A stretch of 61,966 nucleotides of DNA from Calditrichaceae bacterium (lineage in GTDB: Bacteria; Calditrichota; Calditrichia; RBG-13-44-9; J075). The position numbers and the translations under genes were made by a program. The stretch lies in NCBI GenBank assembly GCA_013360445.1, contig JABWBP010000039.1, positions 1-61,966 on the forward strand, in the 5' to 3' direction. The notes under the pieces are model-generated. The model was not told the DNA's origin, ran no database searches, and saw nothing but the letters and a program-made list of their open reading frames with translations. Positions 53,891 through 61,827 of the stretch are shown here, in pieces (the first letter of the stretch is position 1; each line of letters begins with the position of its first letter).

Positions 53891-53919
53891 GGCGTCTCCT
53901 TCCTGATATGATTCGGTTA

Positions 53920-54189
53920 TTATGCTTCGGCCTGGTTCCCGCTCCGGCAAATGGGGCAAAAGCGGGAGGCGTTTTTTTGATTTTTCAGCTTGCGCTCGAA
54001 TTTGCGCCCGGCATCCGGCCAAACCCGGGCAATCTCAATTTCGATTCCGGCCCGAACAACCGCCCGGATGAGCGGCTGTTCGGTTCTGGCGATATGTCTG
54101 TCGAGCCGGGCGGCGGGGTCTTCGGAAAACCCGATATAGTGCAAAGCGTGATGATATTTTTCCGAGAAGTGCAGAATGTAAACGGCCAT
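53920..54189 (-). CDS. GIY-YIG nuclease-like protein
   Basis: The 89-residue protein starts MAVYILHFSEKYHHALHYIGFSEDPAARLDRHI, matching the first strand, the YIG motif and the helix with the catalytic Arg of the GIY-YIG superfamily. A Glu follows in the second half (GRKFERKLKNQKNASRFCPIC). It is close to minimal domain size and ends in a small CPIC pair. GGGGGAG precedes the ATG. In phages such proteins serve as homing or host-DNA-degrading nucleases. Confidence 0.8.
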   Translation of the reverse strand: MAVYILHFSEKYHHALHYIGFSEDPAARLDRHIARTEQPLIRAVVRAGIEIEIARVWPDAGRKFERKLKNQKNASRFCPICRSGNQAEA

Positions 54190-54197
54190 GACTCCCC

Positions 54198-54530
54198 CTA
54201 GTATTTTTGAATGAGTGTTTCAAGGGCTTCTTTGATTTCCAGCAGCAGGGCGGAATCGGGGGGCAGGCCTTCGCCCATGCGCATGTCGATCTGCCCGGCG
54301 CGGTCGAGAATCCGGCTGACCAGCTGGGCGGCCAGTTCCCATTCGCTGAGGGCGATGATCTGCTGATCCGCGGTGCGCACCAGCTCCGAGACGGGCAGCA
54401 GTTTGCCGGTGATCCGGCAGACCGCTTCGGGTTCTTTTTGGTAGTGGGCGGGGGCGGCAGGGTCCCAGGGATGCCCGGAGAATGCGGGGTGGTCGGCGAA
54501 TTCTTCTGCCAAAAATTTGATTGCTGACAT
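54198..54530 (-). CDS. unknown 110-residue protein of the phage-like operon
   Basis: Starts at ATG 54530 with GGGAG seven bases upstream. It contains PEAVCRITGKLLPVSELVRTADQQIIALSEWELA and a helical C-terminus (ALLLEIKEALETLI). No motif is recognised. It ends eight bases before the GIY-YIG gene start and is co-transcribed with it. Confidence 0.6.
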   Translation of the reverse strand: MSAIKFLAEEFADHPAFSGHPWDPAAPAHYQKEPEAVCRITGKLLPVSELVRTADQQIIALSEWELAAQLVSRILDRAGQIDMRMGEGLPPDSALLLEIKEALETLIQKY

Positions 54531-54547
54531 AACAAGCTCCCTTCGGT

Positions 54548-54781
54548 TTAAGTGAGTGCGTTTGACAGCGCCCGGTGATGGCCGGCCAGTTTTTCCAGCC
54601 ACCGGGCAACGGATTGATGCGCCAGTTTTTTGGTGGGGGCGATAAGGGCAGGGTCGATGAGATATTCCCCCTCGCGGTCTTTGACCTGGTGCAGCCCCTC
54701 CCAGGTTTTCCCGGTTAAATGGCCGGGAACAACCAGAAAACCGCCGGAAAGAGCGGGTTTGGCAAAAAAGCAGGATTCCAT
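54548..54781 (-). CDS. unknown 77-residue protein, first gene of the phage-like leftward operon
   Basis: Starts at ATG 54781 with GGAGGG immediately upstream (spacing about three bases). It reads MESCFFAKPALSGGFLVVPGHL, then a basic, helical end (KKLAHQSVARWLEKLAGHH). No family recognised. It heads the operon 54781-53591. Confidence 0.5.
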   Translation of the reverse strand: MESCFFAKPALSGGFLVVPGHLTGKTWEGLHQVKDREGEYLIDPALIAPTKKLAHQSVARWLEKLAGHHRALSNALT

Positions 54782-56069
54782 TTTCCCTCCATTGGTTATG
54801 ATAAATCCGTTATAGCGAATTCTTGCTCCGGGGCGGATCACCCGCCGAGGCGGAGCGCCGCCGCTGTTAATGGCCGGTTTTTGTTGCCGCGCGCAGGGGC
54901 GCAAGGTTTTGCACAAAAAAAAAGAGCCGCCTTCGGCGGCGCTCCGGAAAAGCGGGCGCGTTTTTTGCGCCCAACAGCCTTTTTTTTGTGCAAACCCGAA
55001 GGGCTTGACCTTGCGACACGAGCACGGCAACGTATTTTTCGGCCATATGCGGCGGTGCGGAATAAACGGGGATTTTCCTTATAGGGTCTTTGAAATCCGG
55101 GATGGAGATCGGGCAAGGGCAAGGTGCGTCTTTTGCACTTTGCCCGCGCAGTATCCGGTTGATGCCGCTGTGCGCGTTTTGTGCGCTCTGCGGCATTCTG
55201 CCAGGGGCCTGCAGCGTCATTTGCGCTTTGTGCGTCAGTTGGGCTTTGCCCGTCAATTGCCTGCGGCGTCATTGGCGCTTCGCGCGTCATTTTTTAAGGA
55301 GACTGCTTGCGAGGCGCTGATGCCCGAAGGCCGTCAGGCCAAGCGGCATCAGCGCCGGCGGAGCGCCGTTTGTGGCAAGGCAACGGTGTGTTTTTTACAC
55401 TGTTGCCGCGGCAGTATCGGGTTGATGCAGCTGTGCGCGTTGTTTGCGCTCTGCGGCACACTGCGTGGAGGGGATTCGGCGGGAGGTGTTCGACTGCCGG
55501 GGTGTTGCGGGGGATTTTTGGTCTTTTTTAGAGGCTTGCAGTTTTTAGAGGTTAGGATCGCGGAGCGTTGGCCAGGGAGGGCAGCGCGGGGACGCGCTAA
55601 AGTTGGGATTCGCGGCAGGGATGCAGCGTTAACCAGGGAGGGCGAGGCAACGGTGTGCTTTTTACACGGTTGCCGAGAAGTTTGTTTTTAGCGCAGGTGA
55701 AAAGCCACCGCACAAGGCGGAATGCTTGAGGAGCACAGGGCGGCAGTATAGGCAGCAACGTTTTTGAACAACGGTGTGTTTTTCAACACGGTTGTGGTTG
55801 CGTATTGCCTTTACTGACGCCCGAAGCACCGCAAAGCTGTAGCCGCGGAGGATGGCTTTTGACCGAGCATCGGGAGTGGAGGTTGGAGGTGGCGGTTTTG
55901 CTTGAAATGGGAGGGAGGGATTTTTTATCTTGGGTTTGCCAGGTTGATATGAGGAGTTGAGATGCCGGTTCAGGAGTTCAGGGATGGCAGTTTTCATAAC
56001 GGGGCGGTGCATTTTCTGTTTTGATGAGGATAATAACTGAGTCGATTTTGAAGTGGGGTACGGGGCTTA
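54782..56069. other. 1.3-kb gene-free region with hairpin repeats and two terminator-like hairpins
   Basis: Between divergent genes lie: a leftward terminator (GCCGCC-GAA-GGCGGC followed by nine T when read leftward, 54917-54945); a GGGCGC...GCGCCC hairpin followed by TTTTTTTT rightward (54954-54986); and four GGCAAC-GGTGT-type hairpins at 55117-55145, 55379-55407, 55646-55674 and 55767-55795. Copies 1 and 2 are each followed by the same 50-bp GCAGTATC(C/G)GGTTGATGC sequence. No frame here looks like protein. Part of it may be a structured RNA. Confidence 0.5.
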
Positions 56070-56762
56070 ATGGCGATTGTGATAGAGGAGGTTGTAACCG
56101 GATCGGCCACGAGCGGGGAAAGCGTGAGCCTGACTTCCTGGACGCCGCAGGCGGGGGAGTTTGTGCTGCTGTTTGTGGCGCAGCGGGATGAAAGCGTGGC
56201 TATCAGTGTTTCGGGGAATAACCTGAGCTGGACGGAGCTGCAGAATTGCGACAACGTGCAAGGGCAGTGCGGTATAGCGGTTTGGAAGGGTGAAGGGGGG
56301 TCGCCCGCGGCGGGGCAGATTACGGTGACGGTGACGGGGAATGCCAAGCCGGTGGTGTGCGCGGCGCTGCGTATTTCGGGGGCGGACGGAACGTCGCCGG
56401 TGGATACGTCGGCGCAGGATGGGGGGCCGGACCCTGATGATGATGATATGATTATCAGCATCACTACGGGGGCGGAGAATGCGCTGGTGATTGCGGGAGG
56501 ATCGCACCGAACGGCCACTTTTACGGTTCCGGTCGGGGAGACAGGGATTTCGATCAATAGTTTGGCGGGCAGCGGCGGCGACGCTACGCGCCTGAGCGTG
56601 TGGAGCGAGCAGGCGTCTTCGACGGGGAGCTATCAGTTGGGCGATACTGCGGATTTGAGTACGGATACGGACTGGTGCTGCGCGGCGGTTTCGGTTGCGC
56701 CGGCTGCGGCGGGCGGGGGGATTGGGGTTTTGCGGCGGAGGCGGGAGGGGTGTGGGGGGTGA
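56070..56762 (+). CDS. virion-region protein related to the extra domain of the T9SS protein
   Basis: The 230-residue protein follows the same pattern as the two about 210-residue domains of the 46745 protein: SWTPQAGEFVLLFVAQRD, VSGNNLSWTELQNC, GQCGIAVWKGEGGSPAAGQITVTVTG and ALRISGADGTSPVDTS. It is beta-rich, with no signal peptide and a basic C-terminus (GVLRRRREGCGG) after a Gly-rich stretch. In this position it could be a capsid decoration or tail-associated protein. The start ATG has only a weak GGGG ribosome site. Confidence 0.65.
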   Translation: MAIVIEEVVTGSATSGESVSLTSWTPQAGEFVLLFVAQRDESVAISVSGNNLSWTELQNCDNVQGQCGIAVWKGEGGSPAAGQITVTVTGNAKPVVCAALRISGADGTSPVDTSAQDGGPDPDDDDMIISITTGAENALVIAGGSHRTATFTVPVGETGISINSLAGSGGDATRLSVWSEQASSTGSYQLGDTADLSTDTDWCCAAVSVAPAAAGGGIGVLRRRREGCGG

Positions 56763-56787
56763 TTAGGGGCAGGGGCAGGAGCAGGAT

Positions 56788-56831
56788 AAAATTGGCAATT
56801 GGTAATTGGTAATTGGCAATTGGCAATTATA
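56788..56831. repeat. tandem AATTGGCAATTGGT words
   Basis: Five 8-base units (AATTGGCA / AATTGGTA) follow the 56070 gene. Confidence 0.6.
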
Positions 56832-56840
56832 GGAGCAGGG

Positions 56841-56903
56841 TATCCCGACAAAGGCGTGAACTTCCTTGTTCACTTGTCGGGATTTCGCCCTCCGGGCTCA
56901 AGG
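56841..56903. repeat. TCCCGACAA hairpin repeat, copy 1
   Basis: CCCGACAA pairs with TTGTCGGG around an inner GTGAAC...GTTCAC hairpin and is followed by ATTTCGCCCTCCGGGCTCA. The same unit recurs at 58096 and 58191. Confidence 0.7.
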
Positions 56904-56934
56904 CGCGGGATAAAATTGGCAAAAGGAGAGGGTT

Positions 56935-58059
56935 ATGGCACAGAAGTTTTTGAGGAAGTACGGGGAGGCGGCGACGGTGGATTTTGTGCTGTTCAAGCCG
57001 GATGGGGTGGATTTTAAGGCGGATGCGTCGTTTGCGGCGGGGGACGTGACGGTGATGAGGGATGAGGGGGCGGAGGGGAATGCGGCGAATCTTCCCACGG
57101 ATGAAGGGAAGGGGTATTCGCTGGTTCTTTCGGCGACGGAGATGGAGGCGGCGCGGATTGTGGTGTATCTGGTGGACCAGGATGCAACGAAGGCGTGGTT
57201 AGATGATTATTTAGTGATCGAGACGTATGGCGATGCAAATGCGCAGCATGGGTTTGATTTGGACGCTGCGGAGCCGCAGGTAAACTTGAGTAAATGGGCA
57301 GGTACGAGCGTGGGGGTCGGGTCGGTATCGGGATTGCCGAAGGTTGACGCTCATGCGCTGAACGACGGTTTGTTGAGCGGATTCAACGCGGTCGTGCGAT
57401 TGCAAAACCTGCACGTAAGCAACCCTAACGGGCACGGCATCGAGTCTGTAGGCGGGCAAGGGCACGGCATCTATGGCAGGACGTCGGGCGATCCGGGGGA
57501 TACCTACGGCGGTATTGTCGGACAAGGGGGCGCAGACTATGACTCTCACGGGATTTGGGGGATCAGCGGGCAAAACGGCCATGGAATATTTGGCAAGGCG
57601 GACGTTAATTCCGGAGGGCAGGCAGGGATATTTGGCGAAGGGGAGGATGGTATTCGGGGGGACGGATACAGTTCGGGAATCCGGGGCAACGGCACGGAAG
57701 GAAACGCCGATGGAATGGCGCTCAACGCGGCATCCGGGGGAACGGGCAAGGATTTGAATTTTGTGAACGACCGGTGCGCTATTCCTTCCCTGGGCGCCCA
57801 GGCTGCGGCGGAAGTGAACGCGGAGGTTTCGGACGTGCTGAAGACGGATATGATTGCGGAATTGGCGCAAGGGAAGCCGACGGCGACGCCGACGTTCGAG
57901 CAGGCGATTATGCGGTTGTATATGGCGCTGACGAACCGGCTCGAGGTTACGAGCACTTTCAAGAAGTTCTTTAATAGCTTGGGAACGGTGATCTGGAAGA
58001 AGGGGCTTACGGATGACGGGACGACTTATGCGGAGGATGAGGGGGAGACGGGACCGTGA
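56935..58059 (+). CDS. tail-fibre-like virion protein with Gly-rich repeats
   Basis: The 374-residue protein has a beta-rich N-terminal domain (residues 1-100: ATVDFVLFKPDGVDFKADASFAAGDVTV, like the BppU-type domain of phage baseplate proteins), then a region of GHGIxGxxG-type turns (HGIESVGGQGHGIYGRTSG, HGIWGISGQNGHGIFGK, AGIFGEGEDGIRGDGYSSGI) suggesting a triple-helical or beta-helical shaft. The helical end reads FEQAIMRLYMALTNRLEVT. GGAGAGGG lies before the ATG. I infer a structural role in a tail or fibre. Confidence 0.7.
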   Translation: MAQKFLRKYGEAATVDFVLFKPDGVDFKADASFAAGDVTVMRDEGAEGNAANLPTDEGKGYSLVLSATEMEAARIVVYLVDQDATKAWLDDYLVIETYGDANAQHGFDLDAAEPQVNLSKWAGTSVGVGSVSGLPKVDAHALNDGLLSGFNAVVRLQNLHVSNPNGHGIESVGGQGHGIYGRTSGDPGDTYGGIVGQGGADYDSHGIWGISGQNGHGIFGKADVNSGGQAGIFGEGEDGIRGDGYSSGIRGNGTEGNADGMALNAASGGTGKDLNFVNDRCAIPSLGAQAAAEVNAEVSDVLKTDMIAELAQGKPTATPTFEQAIMRLYMALTNRLEVTSTFKKFFNSLGTVIWKKGLTDDGTTYAEDEGETGP

Positions 58060-58095
58060 GGAAGGATTTCGGATTGGGGGGAAAGTGGCAGTGGC

Positions 58096-58241
58096 ATCCC
58101 GACAAAGGCGCTACCTTCCTGGTAGCTTGTCTCCGAAGGAGCAAGACGGGATTTCGACGTCGTGTCTCGAGGGGCAGGAGCATCCCGACAATGACGCTAC
58201 CTTCCCGGTAGCTTGTCGGGATTTCGCCCTCCGGGCTCAAG
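58096..58241. repeat. TCCCGACAA hairpin repeat, copies 2 and 3 in tandem
   Basis: Copy 2 (58096-58175) and copy 3 (58191-58241) have inner CTACC...GGTAG arms instead of the GTGAAC...GTTCAC of copy 1. The base changes preserve pairing. Copy 2 is interrupted in its right half. Confidence 0.7.
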
Positions 58242-58249
58242 GGGCAGAA

Positions 58250-58305
58250 AAAAGATTATAAGATTACAAGATTCATAATTACAAGATTACAAGATTACAG
58301 GAAAT
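58250..58305. repeat. tandem AAGATTAC words
   Basis: Six to seven degenerate AAGATTACA units lie just before the 58314 gene and its GAGG ribosome site. Confidence 0.6.
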
Positions 58306-58313
58306 GAGGAAAA

Positions 58314-58643
58314 ATGGCGATTGATTCGGAGAGGAAGAGGAAGAGTGTTGCGGCGATTAGCCACTATGCGATGGGGCCGGTGGTGGTTCCGGACGGGACG
58401 CTGATTTCGGCGGACCGGCAGGTGATTGGGTTTGGCTATTATGGCGTTAAGGCGGAAACAAAAATTATTGTGACATTGTTGGGAGCAATTTATTGCACGA
58501 TTATTTTAGCGGGTGAAACCTGCGGAGTTTTGGGATTATCAGGGAAAATCCAGGGAACGGTCGAGTTGACGGGAGAGGTGAATAGTACCCGGGGGATTGG
58601 GGGGAAGGTTCAGGAAAGAGTTGTTAAAAGCGGGGAAGTTTGA
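58314..58643 (+). CDS. small virion-type protein
   Basis: The 109-residue protein has a basic start (SERKRKSVAAIS), a GPVVVPDGTL turn and short beta repeats (GVLGLSGKIQGTVELTGEV). The layout is like small phage structural proteins that carry a hydrophobic strand (KIIVTLLGAIYCTIILAG). GAGG lies upstream. It ends three bases before the next gene's ATG. Confidence 0.6.
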   Translation: MAIDSERKRKSVAAISHYAMGPVVVPDGTLISADRQVIGFGYYGVKAETKIIVTLLGAIYCTIILAGETCGVLGLSGKIQGTVELTGEVNSTRGIGGKVQERVVKSGEV

Positions 58644-58645
58644 CC

Positions 58646-58960
58646 ATGGCGGATCATATTGTGGCGGGACAGGATTTTACGCTGGAGTATGTATCGAGCG
58701 AGGATATTGATCTGACCAATGCCACTACAATTTTGCTGAAGTATCAGAAGCCGCCGGACGGCGCAGCGGGGCAGTTTACGGCGGCGGCAAAAACTCCGGC
58801 GGCGACGTCGAATACGATTACGTATGATGTGAAGGATACGGAGAACGATAATGCGGGACGGTGGCGGTTCTGGCCGCATATTACGTTTAGTGACGGGACG
58901 ATCAGGATTGGGAAGCCGGTGGAGGTGGAGGTTTATGGGGAGGGGGAGGTGGGGTGTTGA
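58646..58960 (+). CDS. baseplate/tail-like small protein (BppU N-terminal type)
   Basis: The 104-residue protein reads ADHIVAGQDFTLEYVSSEDIDLTNATTILLKYQKP and closes with ENDNAGRWRFWPHITFSDGTIRIGKPVEVEVY, the strand order of N-terminal domains of phage baseplate upper proteins (BppU type). ATG 58646 is chosen over a TTG at 58640; GGGAAG lies eight bases upstream. Likely a tail accessory protein. Confidence 0.65.
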   Translation: MADHIVAGQDFTLEYVSSEDIDLTNATTILLKYQKPPDGAAGQFTAAAKTPAATSNTITYDVKDTENDNAGRWRFWPHITFSDGTIRIGKPVEVEVYGEGEVGC

Positions 58961-59695
58961 AGTAAAAAGTGAGAAGTGAAAAGAAAGAAGTGAACTAAAG
59001 TGTCTAAAGTGAGCTAAAGTGACTAAAGTTGGGTAATTTACAACCCCCTTGATCCCCCTTTATTAAGGGGGAAAGATTGAAGAAGGGCGGCCAGGGAGGG
59101 TCGCCTTTCTGCTTTTGGTGCAGAGCGCAAAGAGCAAAGCGCAAAGTATTTACACGCCGCAGGCGCATCGAGAAAAACAAAACACCGCACGGAGACGGAG
59201 CGAAAACCACAACGGAGGCAAGCGGTATAGGCAGCGGGCGTCTTGCGGTGGTTGCGACTGAGCGAACGCCGCGTTTCCCAGTGGCAGCAAGGGAGCAACG
59301 ACCGCAGCCTGCGTATTGCCTTTGCCGATTGAGGGAGTGACGATTGCAGCGCAGGCGGAGGAGGATGTGTTTTTGCCACTGAATCAAAATCTAATAAATA
59401 AAAGGGCGGCGATAAATGCGGCGAAGGGCGCGAGGACGAAAAGCGGAGCGTTTTTTGCGCAGCCGCCCCGCGCCCTGAGCCGCCGCCCGCGGGAGGATAG
59501 CGCAGCGCCTGCAAAGGGCAAGCACACGGAGTTGCCCCGTAGTGTGTTGCTTTGCGCTTTGCAGGCGCGGAGTGGCCGGGAGCGGGCGTAGTAGCCCCCT
59601 TCCTTATTTTTTTGAAATCGAACCAGGCGGAGTTGCCCCGGACGGGCAACTTTTGGGATGTTACCGCTATGATAAGCGCGGCCAGGATGGCCGCG
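58961..59695. other. gene-free region with word arrays and hairpin repeats
   Basis: AGCTAAAGTGACTAAAGT words (58965-59035) are followed by a CCCCCTTGATCCCCCTT palindrome (59040-59075) and a GC-rich stretch with no convincing frame on either strand. CGCGGCCA-GGA-TGGCCGCG at 59677-59695 is a perfect hairpin abutting the stop codon of the leftward 59696 gene. Confidence 0.5.
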
Positions 59696-60292
59696 TTACG
59701 CTTGTTGGCGGAGGATTTTGAAGGTGCGATCGGAGCCTTCGGGAGCGGAGGACTGGAGGCGGACGTAGGAACGCTCGTTGATGATGACTTTTTTGGCTTT
59801 GGCAGCGGGGAGGGTGATGTCTGCGCCGTTATCATCAGTGAGGGTGGCCCAGGCGGTGTTGTCGTCGCTGATCTGGAAGGAGACGGTTCCGGTGAGGGAG
59901 GAGGGGGCGATGATGAGCAGGGAAGGCGCCTGGCGGAGATCATCGGGTTTGAGGACGTTGGAGAGGGTCTGGCCGGAAGGGATGACCATGTCGGGGATGG
60001 TGACGACTTTCAGGCCGGTGATTTCGGAGTGGGTGAAGAAGCGTTTGTAGCCGGTTATTTCCCAGGAGTCATTTCCAATATAAATAAGATCGCCCTGGGC
60101 GATTTTGTCGCGGAGGTCGCCCATTACGAAGAACATGCGGGTGTTTTTGATCTCGAAGTCGCCGAGCTCGTTGCCGCTGTAGGTGGAACTGAGGGGATGG
60201 TGAAAGGCGATGGCGGTGGTTATCAGCTCGCCTTCGGCGGTTTTGAAGATTACACGGCGGGAGACGGTACCGGGGGGGAATTTCAGGGGCAT
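59696..60292 (-). CDS. phage structural-type protein
   Basis: The 198-residue protein has RVIFKTAEGELITTAIAFHHP, GDLIYIGNDSWEITGYKRF (a pattern seen in head-tail joining and tail completion proteins) and a C-terminal beta-sandwich-like part (LTGTVSFQISDDNTAWATLTD). It lies in a leftward run with 60673 and 61510. The stop codon is followed directly by a hairpin. Functional label is by pattern only. Confidence 0.6.
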   Translation of the reverse strand: MPLKFPPGTVSRRVIFKTAEGELITTAIAFHHPLSSTYSGNELGDFEIKNTRMFFVMGDLRDKIAQGDLIYIGNDSWEITGYKRFFTHSEITGLKVVTIPDMVIPSGQTLSNVLKPDDLRQAPSLLIIAPSSLTGTVSFQISDDNTAWATLTDDNGADITLPAAKAKKVIINERSYVRLQSSAPEGSDRTFKILRQQA

Positions 60293-60672
60293 GGGTCACC
60301 TATTGAAGATTGAAGATTGAAGATTACAAGATTGAAGATTGCAAGATTGAAGATTGCAAGATTGAAGATTGAAAATCGACAAAATCGACAGGGGGAAGGC
60401 GATTGATGATTGACGATTGATGATTGATGATTGACGATTGATGATTGATGATTGACGATTGACGATTGAAAATCGACAAGACATATAAGGCGATAGTGGT
60501 TTCATTAGTGTGGTTCCTTTTTTTACGACTTCTTGATTCCCCTTCTTTACATCCCCCGGTGTCCTCCTTCGAAGGGGGAACCCACCCCTTAATCCCCTCC
60601 CAGGAGGGGAAGTTTTGAGATGCGTTTGTCATGGCGAGGCTCCTTTGGGTTTAGGCGGCCAGGATGGTCGCG
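60293..60672. repeat. word arrays (GATTGAAGATTGCAA, GATTGATGATTGAC) and a CCCCTCCCAGGAGGGG palindrome
   Basis: About twenty GATTGAAG/GATTGATG units fill 60301-60475, and the AATCCCCTCCCAGGAGGGGA repeat family lies at 60534-60612. GCGGCCA-GGA-TGGTCGC at 60655-60671 is a hairpin directly after the stop of the 60673 gene. No gene seen. Confidence 0.6.
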
Positions 60673-61374
60673 TTACAGGGAGAGGCGGTGGCCGCGCTGG
60701 CGGTACACGTCGGCGCGGGCTTTCATGTCTTTTTTGCCGAGCTGCAATTGGCCGAGCTGCATGTAGCTGAAGCGGGAATCATCGGCGGCGGCGCGTTCGT
60801 AGATTTCGGCTAATACGTAGAAGGGGTTGTATTTCCAACCGGCGACATAGAGGGCGGATTCGGTGCGGGGGGTGTTGAATTGGAATGTGCCGTTTTCGTA
60901 GTCGATTACGTCGGGGGTGACGGCGGTGTAGGTATTGTCGTTGTCGCTGCGGATCTCGACGGCGGTATCGAACCACTGGCCGGCGCCCCAATAGATTTTT
61001 CTGGCGACGTCGTGTTTGAGTTGGACGGCATCGACGTAGAAGCGGAAGCGGTCGATGAGTTCTTCTAATTCGATTTCGCTGAGGCCCTGGATGTAGATTA
61101 GCGAAGGGGCGGCGTGGGTGTATTCGTTGAGGTCGGCGGCGATTGCGCCGCTGCCGAACGAGGGGATGCCGCAGAGCACGTCGATGTTGATGTGGGTGTA
61201 GGTGATCAGCGAATCGCCGGTGAAGCAGGAGCCGCCGGCGGGGTCGAAGATGTTGGGGTTGAGGACGCGCATTTTGGTGGAGCCAGCCTCAACGGACGCG
61301 GGGAGATAGGTGGCGGCGCCGGAGTGGAGGCGGATGAATTCGCCGATGTATTTAATTGCGGAGCGTAGAGCCAT
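60673..61374 (-). CDS. phage structural-type protein (head-tail region)
   Basis: The 233-residue protein contains IKYIGEFIRLHSGAATYL, a helical stretch (SEIELEELIDRFRFYVDAVQLKHDVARKI) and a C-terminal segment with SALYVAGWKYNPFYVLAEIYERAA and KKDMKARADVYRQRGHRL. The mixture suggests a virion connector or tail protein. It is flanked by the two other leftward virion-type genes. No named family recognised. Confidence 0.6.
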   Translation of the reverse strand: MALRSAIKYIGEFIRLHSGAATYLPASVEAGSTKMRVLNPNIFDPAGGSCFTGDSLITYTHINIDVLCGIPSFGSGAIAADLNEYTHAAPSLIYIQGLSEIELEELIDRFRFYVDAVQLKHDVARKIYWGAGQWFDTAVEIRSDNDNTYTAVTPDVIDYENGTFQFNTPRTESALYVAGWKYNPFYVLAEIYERAAADDSRFSYMQLGQLQLGKKDMKARADVYRQRGHRLSL

Positions 61375-61421
61375 GGTTTTTCAGTGACTAAAGTTAAAAG
61401 TGACTAAAGTGAGCTAAAGTT

Positions 61422-61499
61422 ACAACCCCCTGAATCCCCCTTTTTTAAGGGGGAGGACCCACCCCTGGCCCCTCCCAGGAGGGGAGGGCCGGGAGGGGA
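61422..61499. repeat. CCCCCTGAATCCCCC / CCTCCCAGGAGGGG repeat, copy 3
   Basis: The sequence reads CCCCCTGAATCCCCC, a T-run, AAGGGGGAGGACCCACCCC, then CCTCCCAGGAGGGG. Related copies are at 59040-59075 (partial) and 60534-60612. Preceded by AGTGAGCTAAAGT words. Confidence 0.65.
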
Positions 61500-61509
61500 G
61501 TTTATGCGG

Positions 61510-61815
61510 CTATTGGCCTTCGAATTTGGCGCGGGTGCTGATGGCTGAAAGATCGGTGGTGTCGGCTACCTGGATTAATGCGCCATCGGCCACGGCGTCA
61601 TAATCGGCGTAGTATGCTAAAATTTTCCGATTGGTATAATCGTATTTGAATATGTAGCCGCCGGAAGGTTCGATATTGGCGCTTAAGACGGTGTCCAAGC
61701 CGGTTTCGAAGGGTTCCCCCCCGGTCGGATAGGAAGAATCGAAAGTAATATCCAAATAGACGACCCGAACAGTTCCTTGCAGGTCGGTTTTGCGGGTTGT
61801 TAGGGCGAGGGACAT
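61510..61815 (-). CDS. small phage virion-type protein
   Basis: The 101-residue protein has the pattern TVRVVYLDITFDSSYPTGGEPF...GGYIFKYDYTNRKILAYYADY, which I recognise from small conserved proteins of many tailed-phage structural modules. AAGGAG lies ahead of the ATG (61815). It is the first gene of the leftward virion run. The family's precise function is not known to me. Confidence 0.7.
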   Translation of the reverse strand: MSLALTTRKTDLQGTVRVVYLDITFDSSYPTGGEPFETGLDTVLSANIEPSGGYIFKYDYTNRKILAYYADYDAVADGALIQVADTTDLSAISTRAKFEGQ

Positions 61816-61827
61816 AATTAACTCCTT

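Noticed and set aside
54870-55691. 273-codon rightward open frame in the hairpin block
   Set aside because: Cys/Arg-rich, low-complexity translation crossing terminators and repeated hairpins; no ribosome site and no protein-like pattern.
59038-59943. 301-codon leftward frame rich in Ser/Pro
   Set aside because: It runs antisense and out of frame through the 59696 gene, through palindromic repeats and through GC-rich gene-free DNA; composition is not protein-like.
60301-60475. Repeated GATTGATGATTGAC units as a possible CRISPR array
   Set aside because: Units are 7-9 bases, directly abutting and degenerate, with no unique spacers and no cas genes nearby.
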